A DNA stretch of 64,000 nt. Origin: Ichthyophthirius multifiliis. Taxonomy: Eukaryota > Ciliophora > Oligohymenophorea > Hymenostomatida. Both the position numbers and the translations under genes were made by a program. The stretch lies in the NCBI RefSeq assembly GCF_000220395.1, contig NW_004085884.1:1-64000 (forward strand), written 5' to 3'. Of the stretch, positions 1 to 14,073 are shown piece after piece (the stretch's first letter is position 1; each line of letters begins with the position of its first letter). The notes below the pieces were generated by a model that did not search any database, was not told the origin of the DNA, and saw only the letters and a program-made list of their open reading frames with translations.

Positions 1-26
1 AAAATAAAAAAGAAGTAAAAAATCAA

Positions 27-999
<973 letters not shown>

Positions 1000-1743
1000 T
1001 TTTTATATTTTTTTTTTTTTATTTATAACAAAATTAAGTATTATTTTTATTTTATCAAAATAAAAATCTATTTTACCCTTTATTAATTTTTTTACTTATA
1101 ATTTATTTTATATTTTTATAAATTTATAATATTATTTATAGCAATAGAAAAATTAAAAAAAAAAAAATTATAATTTTTATTATGTAAAATACTTTTTTTT
1201 TATATTTCTATCTGCCAAAATAATTTTTTTAAAATTTATTATTAGAATAAAAAATAAATTATTTATTTATTATAAAAAATACTTATATAAACTTATTATA
1301 ATTTTTTTTATATTTTTTTTTATTTTTCTCATATTTCCTATATTTTTAATCTTTAAAATATATATTAAATTTAAATAAAATTAGATATAATAATCAAAAA
1401 CAAAGTTTGAAATTTTAAAAATAAAATTAATTTTATAAATGAAAGCTAAAATTTTTTATAAATAATATTTAATTTGCTATTATAACTGATAAATTTTATT
1501 TTAATTTTTTTTTTTAGCATAATGATGAATTATTATATAAATATATAAAAAATTAATATATGTATTTTTATTCGTGTTTAATCTTTTTTTTTAATTATTT
1601 TTTTTCTTTTTTTTTCAATTTTTTGGATTTTAATACAATTTAAAATGTTTATTTTGTATTGAAAAAAAAAAAAAATTATATTAATATAATTATAATTTCT
1701 TTAAATAATTAATATTGCAAAAAAAAAAAAAAACAAAACACAA
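1000..1743. other. A+T-rich intergenic spacer
   Basis: About 740 bases between NDUFS8 and the WNK kinase, both on the plus strand. It is nearly pure A/T with many homopolymer runs. I found no TGA-only frame with protein-like composition and no RNA gene. Confidence 0.6.
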
Positions 1744-3302
1744 ATGGAAGAATCGTAAAATGAAAAAAATGTAAATTAAAACAGATATAAAAAAATTATT
1801 TATATTATTTAAAAATATTACAAAAATTGTTAACTTTAAATAAAAACAAAAAAAGAATAATTCTTCAGATTACGATAATTAAGAAGATGAAGATAATAAT
1901 GATAAAGATAGAGTAGTAGAATAAAGTCCAAAAGAAAGATTTTTAAGGGTTTGAAAAAAATATAATATTAACAATAAAAAAATAGCAAATATAAAAACAA
2001 ATAAATAAATGAATGCTAAAAAAAAGCATTTATAAAAGAAAAAAATAAACATAAATATTGATATAATTATATACTAAAAAAATAAAAAAAAAATAAGTTT
2101 AATGAAGAATTAGGATTTGGAGCATATAAAACAGTATATAGAGGATATGATAGAGATTCTGGATGTGAAGTAGCATGGAATGTATTAAAGTTATAGAGAT
2201 TACCTCCAAGTATTTAAATATTTATTTAAAAAAAAAAAAAAAAATAGAATATTTTAAAAAATAATAATAAAAAATATAAATAGATGAAAGAAAAAGAATA
2301 TTGGAGGAAATTACATTATTAAAAAATTTACATCATCCAAATATAATAAGTTTTGTGAATGCTTGGATAAATAAAGGGAAAAATGAGATAGTTTTTATAA
2401 CAGAATGCTTATCAGGTGGATCTTTAAAATAGTAAAATAATTTATTTTATTTTATTTTTTTATTACAAAAAAAAAAAAAAAAAAAACACTAAAAAATATT
2501 ATTAAAAAAAGACACTTGAAAAAAATTGGTAAACCAAAATTAAAAATAATAAAAAATTGGTGTAGATAAATTCTTAGTGGATTAGTTTATTTACATTAAC
2601 AAAAGCCATATTCAATAATACATAGGGATATTAAATGTGAAAATATATTCATTAATACCACAAATAATGAAATTAGAATAGGAGATTTAGGACTAGCTAT
2701 TTCTTTAAAAAACTCTTCACATACAAGTAGTGTTATAGGAACTCCAGAGTTTATGGCACCTGAAATTTATGAAGAAAAATATGGAACTCCGGTAGATATT
2801 TATTCGTTTGGAATGTGTGTTTTAGAAATGGCTACTTTATAAAAACCATATAAAGAATGTACATCAGCTGCTTAAATTTATAGAAAAGTAAAAAAATTAA
2901 AAATCCAAAATAATTCATTATAATATATAAGGTTTCTTAAGGAGTTCTTCCTTCATAAATTGATGATATATAAAATGAAAAATTAAAATAGTTAATACTA
3001 AAGTGTTTAAATCATTATTCAGATAGACCAACAGCCGAAGAATTGCTAAATGATTCATATTTATGTAGCTAAGACTAAGAAGAAGATAAATATCCTGTAA
3101 AACTAACTGAATTTACACATAATACAAATTAAAATTCAAACAATAATTTTTTATCATCATACAATAATGCAGTATTATTAAAGAACGAAAATGAATTAAA
3201 CTAATTAAAAAATACAACAAGTAATAATACTAATACTAATAACAATAATACTAATACTAATAATAATAATACAAACACTAATAATAATAATAATACAAAC
3301 AC

Positions 3303-3346
<44 letters not shown>

Positions 3347-5409
3347 TTTAAGAAAATATTTAAAATTAGACTACTACTTAATCAAAAGGTAAAAATTTAC
3401 TCATTTATATTCCTTCTGAAATTAATTAAATTCCTGAAAACGATAATAAAGAGGATCTTCTTAAAATTAATTTGAAAGAAGAATATGATATAAATATTTC
3501 TGAAAATAAAAAAAATACAAAATAAACGCCTGCACATAATAATATAAACAATTAATCCTTAAATAATTTCACAGATAATTTTTTTAGTTAAAATTGTAAT
3601 CCTCATTCTTAATATAAAATTGAAATTTTTGAAAATAGTAAACATACAAAAGATATTTCTGGGCATTCTAATATTCCAATTTAGACTAATACAGAATTTA
3701 GTACTAACAATGAATAATAGATCATTGGAATTTAAAATAATTAAGAATTACTTTAAGAAAGAAATTAAGATAATAGTGATATTAGATTTTCCTTATTTTA
3801 TGAAGAAATTGGTCATGATAAAAATATTAAAATTATACTTCAAATGTAACCAGAAAGTATATTTTAAAATATTTATTTTTTTAAATAATATATTATTATT
3901 TTTAAAATTTTATTTTTGTTTATATTTATATAATTATTTCTTTTAAATAATTAGATGTTATATATTCGTTTGATTTAGATTAAGAAAGCCTTTTATATAT
4001 AACTAATTAAGATAGATAGCAATTTATTATATCTATAACAAAAACTTTATAATATATTAAATTTTTTGAAAATGATTTATTATAAAATTAAGTTGCTGAA
4101 TTAGCTTATAAAAAAAGTAAAATTTTATTAAAGAATAAAAATATTAAATATATTATAAAAAGTTGTTGATTATTAAAAAAAGAAAGAAAAATTAAAAGAT
4201 TAATAAATAAAATAAACTCAAAAACAAGAATAAGAAACAGAAGTTGAAGATATAAATATAAATTTGAAAATTTAATAATAAGATTCTAAAAATAAAAATG
4301 AATAAATAAATAAAGAATAAGAAAATAACAATATTCAATAAAAAGAGTAAAAATAATTAAATGAAATATAAGCATAGGGATAAAGTTACACACATTAGAG
4401 TCATTATACTAATTATAGTGTAAATTCATAAATATGTAACCAAAGTAGTAGAAACAATATTAATTTTAATTATTAATTTAGTTAAAAGGTAACTATTTAT
4501 ATATTTTAGTATTAAATTAAAAAAATATAAAAAAAGATTTAATAATAAAACTAATAATAACAATAATAATACTAATAATAAATAAGTATATAATAATAGC
4601 AATAATAATAGTAATCATCATAATAATAATAATATTAGATTTATTAATAATAATAATTTTAATAATAAGAAAAGCTTTAATAAACTTTAATAAATAACCT
4701 AAGTAACTAAAATTAGTAATAAATATTATTATAATTAACATATTCTTAACCTATTTAATAATTAGTATTAAATCCTATAGATTCTTTTATATATTATTAT
4801 AGATTATATATGGTAAAAATATATATACATATATATTTATTTATAATTATAAACAAAAATTAATTTTAAAAAGCTTTTTTTATGTATTTAATTATAAAAA
4901 AGGATTCAAATATAGAATATTTTTAAAGTGAAAGTCAATAAGTTTTAGAGGCAAGATAATAAAGGGAAATATTAGAACTAATGCGACTACATTTAGTACA
5001 GAAAGATATGTTACTAACCTAAAAAATACAATAATTACCAAATTATGAATAATAATAATAATAATAATAAAGCAATTTATAAAATTAAATATTAAATAGT
5101 CTTTTTTATAAAGAAAATAATAATATAAATAATATTTGTCATGCAAATGGTAATGATAATTCGCTTATAAATATTTCTTAAATATCAAATGTAAATGATA
5201 TATATGATGCTAATTAAAATAGCTAATAATTTCATAGTATGGATAGTGAATTAAATCTTATTTTAAATAACGGTATGTTTGCAATTAATAATATTGTGTA
5301 GCCTGAATTTATAACTTCTCCCTAAAATATAGAATAAAATATAAATAACTAAATAAATAATATTTAATATAATATGGTAAATACAAACAATAACATAAAT
5401 AGTATTAAA

Positions 5410-5455
<46 letters not shown>

Positions 5456-8400
5456 TTAATTCTAATTCTAATAATAATTTATAGAATAATTTTATTTAAA
5501 TTTAAAAGATTTAAAATAAATTTAATGGTCTTTAATAATAAACTCCAACATAAAATTCTATTAATTTTATTCATGAAAATAAATTTTTTAAATCTTAAAG
5601 AAAAAAAACGAAAGCAAAAACTAAATCTAATTATCAAATTCTTAATTACAAATTGTTAAATTGTAAACATCTGTTTAGTCTAATTTAATTAATAATAATT
5701 AAATAATATAATAAAACAATTTATAAATTTAAAATAAAGCACAATAATAAAATTAATAAATGAATTCCTGTAAAATGTGAATTATAAAAAATTTAATCCA
5801 GATAAAAATAATAGTAAAATACTCCTCCTTTTATGGTTTAATCTGCAAATGGTGATTATTAAAATAATTAATAAATTGAATATACTGTGAATAATAATAT
5901 GTAGTATATTGATTAAGACTTTAATATGTATATATTAAACAATAATTAAAAATAAGAGGTATAATAAATTTCGAAATAAACTAATATATAAAGTTACTAA
6001 TGTTAATAATAAAATTTATTGATTAATTGTAATTCAGATAAATAAAATGCCAATATATTATAGTCTTAATAATAAAATATATAATAAAACTTAAACGATT
6101 AAAAGTAAGAATTAAACTAAGTAAATAATAAACAAAATACATAGTAATAATTATATTAATTATAATAATAATAATAACTAGAATATTTAAAACAATTCTA
6201 ATTACAATAATAAATGCAATAAATATAATAATTTTAATAATAAAAAGACTAATAAGATAATATATAAAAATAAGGAAATTAAAATTCTTAATAGATTCAA
6301 GAACCTTAAAAAAATAAAGAATAAACACAATAGTAAATGTATAATATACAATAAATTAATATTTAATAAAATTAATGTAATCTATAATAAAGTTAAATAA
6401 ACTAAATTGCTAATATTTAATAATAATAAACGTAAGCTCCAGTATAAAACTAATAACAATAACCTTAATAACAACAACAATACTAATAATCATAATCTTA
6501 ATAATAATTCTTATAATAATCATAGCATTCATTTTCTTTATCTAATAATTTAGTATAAAATTAATAACTATAATTGCAATAATCATTAACGGTTTTGCCT
6601 TAACAATAATAATAGTAACCATAGTAATTAAATATCTAAATACCTATATAATAAAATAATTCACAATAATAGTAAGTAGTTTTGCCTCTTCAATAATAAA
6701 ATTAAACTTAATAGTAATAGGGATAGTTCTCCCCATAATAATAAATATAATAACTTTTAACTTATTAAATATTACAATAACAAGCTAATTAATTATCTTA
6801 ACAATAATTATAATAATAGCCTTAACAATAACCTTAATAATAATAGACTCTATAGCAATAGCCTTACTAATAATAAAATCAATAACCGCCATAACACTAA
6901 TAATAAACTTAATCATCATTTATATAGTAAATATAAAGTAATATTTAAAATTAATAGTAAAGTTAACAATAACATTATTAACCGTTTTCTTATTTATAAT
7001 AACATAATAATACACAAGCAAGTTATTTATAATCATAACTATTATAATAATTACCTTTATTAACGCATTTTTAATAATAGTTATAAAACAACATTTCTTA
7101 ATAATAATAGTAATAAAACTAAACTTTCTAATAATAATATTAATAGTAGTAATAGCTTTAATAACAAAATAATTAAACTTAAACAAATTCTTAATTTTAA
7201 TAATAGTAAAACAATTCAACACCATCTTAAATAAGTTTTAACGAAAACTACTAATAAAAAAATAATAATAATTAACAACTAAATTTATAAAATAATTTTC
7301 CATTAGCATAAAATTAATAGTAATTACAAGCACAATAATAAAATCAATAAATGTAAATAAATTCCTAATAATTATCAATATAAATATCTCCGAATCATGC
7401 TCTTTAATAAAACTTTACATAGAATGTTAATTCGTCATTACCATAACTAATACAATGCATACCATAAAATTAGCAATAGTAATAAACTCAATAATAAACA
7501 TAATAAATATAATAATAGTAGTAAACTTAAATTTAATAATAGTAATAAACTTAAATATAATAACAATAATAGTCTTAATAATAATTATAACAATAATTAT
7601 CGCCTTAAACAACAAATTTATAAAATTAAAATTAATAGAACTCTTAAAGTTAATTTTAATTAAATAATTAAGTATTAAATTAATAAATAAATAATTAACC
7701 AAATTAAACGGCTACATAATAATAATACAATTAACAATAATAAATATAATCATAATAAACAAAAGAATAAAGTTAATAATAATCTAATTTTATGAATTAA
7801 ATTCATTAGACATCTTCTGCTGCTATAAACACTTAATCAGAAATTGATTATAAGTAATTCTAAGAGGAGCCTCTTTAATAAAAAACATAAAAACATAATC
7901 CTTAAATGGTTTAAAAAAAACCTTTTTTCCGTTCTTGTAGTTCATAATAATCTCATTTACAAAGATAACCTATTCATTAATCAATATATAATTACTAATA
8001 AAGCAAGGATAATTTTAACTTTTTTAATTAATAATATTAATCTAATTAAAACCCAAATAATGTTTTAAAAACAACAGAAAACGAGCAAACTTTACACGAA
8101 AAATATCAAAGCTATAATTAAAATTATTAAAGAAATGCCTTAATTCAATTTTAATTTTCAAATTTGTATAAAAAAAATCAAATTAATAATAATGATAATT
8201 AAATATCTTTTAATTAGTAATAATTTAAAAATATCCAATATTAGTAATCTAATTAATATTACTAATATCAATAATAACATTACATTAGCTAATAATAATA
8301 ACAAAAACCTTAAAAATAATAATAGTTTTCTTTATATAATAGGAATTAATAGAATTCTTTTTAAAGAAATTCATTATAAGCAATGAATATTCATGAAAAA

Positions 8401-9147
8401 AAATAAAAAATTAATAATAACAATAATACTAATTCTAATGAAAAAAATATTATACAAAATAAAATAAATTCAAATAAAAATTAATCTCCACCTCGCCCTT
8501 AATGTACAGGAAATTTAAATATTCCTTTTAAAAATTAATTCAAAAATAACATTAATAATGAAGTAAATGATAAAAAAAATGAAACAAATATACTTAATGT
8601 ATTAAAAAATGAATAATTACATTAAAATACTAACGATAATAATGGAACTGAACTTAATTAATCAAATGAAGAAGAAAAATTTTAATAATAATAATAATTT
8701 AAAAAAAATGATGATAATAATAATACTAAATTTTACAATTGGATTGAATAAGGGATCGTTTCACCTAAAAATTCAAATCAAATTTCCTGTTGCAAAAATA
8801 AAAGTTAAATGAAAAGTTTATAAGATATTTAAAATTTGATTAAATCTTTATAAGTAAAAAAATTAAAAAAAAAAAAAAAAAAATGTTTAAATATTAAATA
8901 AAAAAAGTTATAATAATTAAAATAAGGTATAACAAAAGATGATTAAATTGTTAATGAAAAATAAGAATTAATATATTTAATTTAAAAAAGTTTAAAATAT
9001 TTAATGCCTAATTAAAGTATTTAAGAAAATGGTTTATTTGATATATATCTAGAAAACGCAATAAAACAATTTTAGAAAGAATTAAGTATTAATTAATATG
9101 CAATAATTGACGATATATTGATAAAAAATATTATATGTAAAAATTAA

Positions 9148-9216
<69 letters not shown>

Positions 9217-9366
9217 TTATTATTCTAAAAATTATAAAATATTATAGTTGAAATAAATAAAAGAATAAATAATAAAGCATTAAATTCTTGTGCTAATATT
9301 CGTAAAAATAAACTTTAAGAATAAAGAATAAAGGTTATTAATTAATCAGGAGAATTTTTAGATTGA
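1744..9366 (+). CDS. WNK: WNK-type (with-no-lysine) Ser/Thr kinase with very long Q/N-rich tail
   Basis: WNK kinases sense osmolarity and chloride and signal to ion cotransporters through OSR1/SPAK-type kinases. The kinase domain is spread over exons 1856-1948, 2098-2209, 2284-2431, 2512-2887 and the start of 2932-3856. The glycine loop is [11 protein letters not shown], whose Lys takes the catalytic role in WNKs. The usual strand-3 Lys position reads EVAWN (Asn; Cys in animals). [15 protein letters not shown] and [16 protein letters not shown] follow. A second fold near 3760-4116 ([11 protein letters not shown] ... [10 protein letters not shown]) recalls the OSR1-C/PF2-like domain of WNKs. 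From 4187 to the TGA at 9364 the protein is low-complexity Q/N/S with coiled coil (4903-5050). Further introns: 3857-3954, 4117-4186, 4489-4536, 4813-4902, 8854-8907, 9137-9247; one more is needed around 5650-5805. About 2,190 residues. Kinase identity firm; tail joins at 5600-5820 uncertain (an A8 run at 5601-5608 may hide a slip). Confidence 0.88.
3217..3350 (+). repeat. Imperfect AAT/ACT trinucleotide tract coding Asn/Thr
   Basis: In-frame AAT and ACT/ACA codons inside the WNK exon give a pure Asn/Thr stretch of about 45 residues just after the kinase domain. It is a simple-sequence expansion in coding DNA and probably length-variable. Confidence 0.7.
9152..9212. repeat. (AT)n microsatellite in the last WNK intron
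   Basis: About 30 AT units fill the centre of the intron 9137-9247. Similar AT arrays sit in introns of the gene at 20655-22322, AK7 and the giant gene at 46600, so introns are the main home of this repeat in the window. Confidence 0.85.
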
Positions 9367-9466
9367 AAATTAAAAAGAAAAATAAATGAATTTTTAATTT
9401 ATAATTATTATTTCAAAAAAAACATATAAAATATATATATATATATATACATTTATATATGAATCA

Positions 9467-9486
<20 letters not shown>

Positions 9487-9522
<36 letters not shown>
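9487..9522. repeat. (AT)n microsatellite between convergent genes
   Basis: An AT dinucleotide run in the 240-base gap between the WNK stop (9366) and the stop of the CFAP36-like gene on the other strand (9609). Both 3' ends must terminate in or around this A/T spacer. Confidence 0.8.
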
Positions 9523-9527
<5 letters not shown>

Positions 9528-9606
9528 AATATATAGTTTTTTAATTAAATAATAAAAATATAGGATATATTTAATAATATTTTAAAAATATTTAAATTTA
9601 CAAATC

Positions 9607-11340
9607 TCACATTTAAAATAAATAATATATTTAATTTTTTTTTAAATTAATTTCATTTAATTATATTTTTTAATTTACTAAATTCTTTTTCAATAAAATT
9701 TTGTATTATTTATGGTTGCCATTCCTATATTCTAATAATAAAAAATTAATTAATATTAAATATTTTATAAATATAAATATATTACAGCAAATTTAACAGG
9801 ATTTTTCTAAACATTTAAATCTACTATTTATATCGTCTTATTATTAAATAATTTTAGTTTTTTTTATTAAAGTTAAATTATTAGTCTAATTCTATTTATA
9901 AGTGATTTCCATTTTTTATAAATTATCTTAGTTCTATTAAATTTATATATTAGTTATTTATTCTAAATTTTAATTTTATTATTTAGAATTATTTGTTTCT
10001 ATTTTTTATTTCTACAAATTATCTTATTTAATTTTACTTTAAATTTTAAAAATTTCCAAGTCTTTTAATTCATTACATAATTAATCAGTTTAAAAATAAA
10101 TATCATCGTTTTAATTATTTTTTTCATTTAAATATGTTTATTATTTTAAATCATCATTATCACTATAATCAAAATCAAAATTAACTTATTAATTTTAATT
10201 AGGGATATTATTTAATTATTTTTTATTTTATTTTTTTTTAGATTCAAATTCACTATTATTTTGTTATTTCTAATCATCATCAAAACTAAAATTTAAATCT
10301 TAAGCTTCATATTAATTTTTTTAATTGTATTTTTTTTATTAATTTTCTTTTGATTTTTATTTATTTATTAAATCGTCTTCCTAATTATTTTCTTCTTTTT
10401 AATTCTTATCTTATAATTAATTTTATTATTTTTCTTAAAAATCTAATAAATATTATTATTATTAGTCTGAAAGAGGTATATTATTATCATTTCCATATAC
10501 ATTTTAATAATTGATTTCATCTTAAATGTAAAAAATTCCTTTTTTATCCTAAAATTCAATATTTTATTATTATTTTTTAATTATTTCTTCAGAATTTAAC
10601 TTTTATTATTTTTCAAATTAAATTCTTTAATTTTCCTCTTCTAATCTTTTAAATTCTGAAAGAGCTCTTTATTTTTCTCTTCTAATTTTTTCTTCTTATA
10701 AATTTCTTTCTTTTTTATCTACCTCGCTTTCCTCCATTCCATTCTGCCTTAAATATTCCAAAGAAAGCTTAATTGCAAGTTTTAATTCTTCTTCTTCTCT
10801 TTCTAGTCTTTTTAAATATTCTTGATACCATTTTAAACTCTCTATAATAGCCATTTCATATTCATAATCTTCTTATTCTTTTAATTTTTAAACTTTTTCC
10901 ATTCTTTCTTTTTCTTCTTAAATAGAAAGTTAAACTATATCGTTTTAATCAATTTTTCTATTTATAACTTTCAATAATTTCTAATTTCTTTAGATCATCA
11001 TTTATTCAAAATCAACATAATTAAAATAATATTAGAAAGTCTTGAAATGAATTTTCTCTTCTTTTTATTACATTATATTTTAAATTTCATCTAATATTTA
11101 ATCTTAGTTTAATTAATATTCTTTTTAAATATATTTTAGTTCATTTTAAAGTAATTCCTTGTATTATTAATAAACTATTTATTTTTAAGAATCGTTCGAA
11201 TGTTCAGATAAAAATACTAAGCAATTTTAATCAATAAAAAAAGATATTTTAATAGTGTATTTCTAATCAGTTACATATTCAATAAGTGATTATTTAATTA
11301 ACTTATTTTATAAATAATTTAAAAAAATATATAAATTCAT
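9607..11340 (-). CDS. CFAP36: CFAP36-like protein (BART domain, coiled coil, UIM-like motif)
   Basis: The N-terminal ~120 residues look like a BART (ARL2-binding) domain: SLIEYVTDQKY, FIDQNCLVFLSE, IVYQQYKELLQNELKYI. CFAP36/CCDC104 proteins carry this fold to bind ARL3-type GTPases at the ciliary base. A long charged coiled coil follows. Inside it EEEELKLAIKLSLEYL fits the ubiquitin-interacting-motif consensus (acidic triplet, Leu, Ala, Ser). The C-terminal half is Q/N/D-rich and disordered. The ATG at 11340 is in frame with the BART segment. One intron (9732-9785) precedes the last exon, which ends at TGA 9607-9609, giving about 559 residues. The downstream neighbour WNK is convergent. BART assignment rests on pattern and domain order; a different BART-family protein is possible. 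Confidence 0.7.
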
Positions 11341-11921
11341 ATATATATTAATGTATAAATAAAAAATAAAATATATATATATAAATATATATATATTTAT
11401 ATTTAAATTACAATTTAATCTTATTTATTTTCTTTTTTTTAATTCATTTATCAATTTTTATTTTTATATAAATATTTTTTTTTTAATGAAATATATCTAA
11501 TATATTTTATTTTAATATTTGTGATAGATTATTTATTTAATTTTTTGTTAATTATCTATAATTAAAAAATTGAAGTTAATAATAAATTTTTTTAAAAATA
11601 TATAATAGATAAAAAAATAATTTATTTGTGATAAAATAAATATTATAATAAAATTACACTTATAAATACTAAATAACAAAATATATTTTATTTAATATTT
11701 TTTAAAATATAAATTTATTTATATAATTTCTTTATTAAATTAAAATAATATATTTTATTTATTTTATCATATTTATATATTTATTAAAATTTTCTAACAT
11801 AATTATTATAATAAATAACTTAACCTTATAAGAATATTTGATTTATAATTATTTATAACTTATAAGTTATTAATTTTTTATTATATTTTTTTAATATTAT
11901 TTTGAAAAAATTATTGTATTT
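11341..11921. other. A+T-rich spacer
   Basis: About 580 bases upstream of the CFAP36-like start and downstream of the cyclin stop. It should contain the CFAP36-like promoter, but no motif stands out; short AT runs near 11370-11395. Confidence 0.55.
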
Positions 11922-12786
11922 TCACTAAAAATTAGGTATTAAAAAATTAATAGAATTCAAATTTTGATAAATATACTAAAAATTCATAGCTAAATAATGA
12001 ATATAATTACATAATTTTTAAAAATTTTTATCACTATTAAAATAAATATAGTGTCCTTACTTAATAAAGTTATTATTGTCTTCAAATTATTACATTATTT
12101 AAATAACTATGTTCATAATACATTAGCAAATATAAAAAATATCATATTTTTAACATACAAAATAATCTAAGCAACATATTTTAGCTAAAAAAACACATAA
12201 TTATTACATAAAATTATAAAACTAAACTTTATCTTTGAACGAGTATATATAATAAGATAAAATATCAAAAAATGTTACTTCTAAAATTTCAAATTATATC
12301 AAAATTAAAGTTTCTAATTCTTTCATATTTATTTAATCTGTAGAATAACTATTTGAAGCAATTTATTATTATATATCATATAAACTAATAATTTATTCTT
12401 CTTCAAGTTTTTAACTTATATTTAAACAAGAAATAGCTAATATTTCCAAATCTGATGTTTTTTGTGAATTTATACATTTAAAAAAATACATATTCATTAT
12501 GTTTATTGTTCGAAAAAATGTCTGGTCTTTAAGTTTAAATAATATACATATTTTTAAAACCCAATCAACTGTTTATGAGTATTAAAACGATGAAATTATA
12601 TGATTTTATAAGAAATTTTATTTATTTTTGAAATGCTTTTTTTTTTTGTATTAAATATATATAAAAAAAAAAAATATTACATCTTTATATGATTAAAGAA
12701 TTCTAGCCTAATATATTTATTCATTATGTTTTTTCTTTTAAGAAGAAGTTATTTTTTTTTTTTAAATTAATTTAAAATCTATTCAT
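11922..12786 (-). CDS. Cyclin (cyclin-box protein)
   Basis: Cyclins bind and activate cyclin-dependent kinases. The minus-strand TGA-only frame shows a recognisable cyclin box: SQTVDWVLKICILFKLKDQT (equivalent to the VDWL...FKL helix 1 region), RTINIMNMYFFKC (helix 2), DLEILAISCLNISQKLEEEQ (helix 3, the A-hxxKxEE signature with Gln for Ala-Ser/Cys), then ELETLILIQFEI...TFFDILSYYIYSF (helices 4-5). A C-terminal, less conserved second fold follows and ends at TGA 11922-11924. One intron precedes the HFKNKQ exon, at about 12620-12680. The 5' end is unsettled: the ATG at 12786 is one frame away from the exon starting KHNEQIYQARIL, across an A12 run, so the true start may lie nearby. About 265 residues. 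Subclass (A/B- or other type) cannot be told. Confidence 0.72.
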
Positions 12787-14073
12787 TTTGATTATTTATT
12801 TACATTATTTATTGTTAATATATTTTTTTTTTAGATATGTACACTAAAACTTTATTTTTATTAAAATTAATATATAATAAACTTATAATTTCTAATAATA
12901 AAAAATAAAATTTGAGTTTCAATTTAAATAAAATAAACAAAATATTATAATAATAATTTCTTTTAAAAAGATTAATCAAACACATAAAAAGTAAATTCTG
13001 TAAAATCTAAACAATCAAAAATAATTATACTATTAATAAGAATAATATTTTAATGAAAATTCTTTATATTTTAATAAATTCTTCATTTAACAATAATAAT
13101 AATCGGGAAGACAAAAATAATAATAAAAAAAATAAATTTCACTAAAGAAAATAGTAATTACACAGATATCCTTTCTAAAAATGGTTTAAAATCAAACAAA
13201 ATATAGAAGCTATATTTAAGTTTAAAATTAAGATTTTTCCTTTGAATCAAACAACGAGTATTTATTAAATTTGTTTTTTATTAAAGTAAAAAAAATAAAA
13301 ATAATAAGGGCAAAATTAAATGGATGTATAAAATAAGATTTTTAAAAATAGAAAAAGTTGTAAACTTAATAATTTTTTATTGTAAAGATAAAAAAATACT
13401 TAAGAAAAAAAATAAAGATTTATGGAGCGGGAGGGGGGGTATATATAATAAATTCATAAAGCTATTAAAATAAAAAATTATTAGAATACTTTAAAAATAA
13501 GTAATTTTAATTATTATGCTAAAAAAAATTATAAAACTAAATAAAAGTAAATTTAATTATTAATAAAAAAATATATATATATTAATAAATAAATATATGC
13601 ATATTTTTTATTTTGTAATATATTTAAATAACATATAAATATTAATGTAATATAATAAAAATTAAAATAATTATAACTATAATTACAATTATTCATAAAA
13701 TTTAATTGCTTAAAGGTTTATAATAAATACGAAAATAAATTTATCAATATAATTCTAAAGCAAAGTTTTTTAAAAAATTAAATAATTTTTTTTTTATAAA
13801 ATTAATTAAGTTAATGATGACTACAATTTATTATATTAAAGTATTTTTAATATATATAATAAAAAAATATATAAGATATTAATAAAAATGTTAATTTATA
13901 AATAAGTATAAATAAAAATAAATTATATATTTATAATAAAATGATAGATAATTTTTTGATTAATTAAAAAATTCATATATAAAAATAATTGTAAATAAAT
14001 ATATTTATTCTTAACATTAATTTTTTTATTTTGTATTTATTAATGTTTTATTTAAATAAAGTTAAAAAAAAAT
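12787..14073. other. A+T-rich spacer with a weak plus-strand ORF and a G-rich patch
   Basis: A TGA-free plus frame runs from ATG 13053 to TGA near 13816. Its middle (about 13090-13300) has somewhat protein-like, basic composition, but its ends are intergenic in character. Such lengths arise easily when TGA is the only stop in very A/T-rich DNA, so I do not call it a gene. Around 13424-13440 there is an isolated G-rich patch ending in seven consecutive G. Confidence 0.4.

Noticed and set aside
4517-7702. Several minus-strand, Ile/Leu-rich ORFs of 70-100 residues
   Set aside because: They are antisense shadows of the TAA/AAT-rich WNK tail; repeats of ATT/TTA read as Ile/Leu. The plus strand has the consistent frame.
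9152-9522. AT arrays considered as telomeric or centromeric repeats
   Set aside because: Ciliate telomeres are G/C-containing (GGGGTT type); these are ordinary dinucleotide microsatellites in introns and spacers.
13053-13816. Plus-strand TGA-only ORF of about 250 codons
   Set aside because: No recognisable domain, composition like spacer at both ends, and such lengths are expected by chance when TGA is the only stop.
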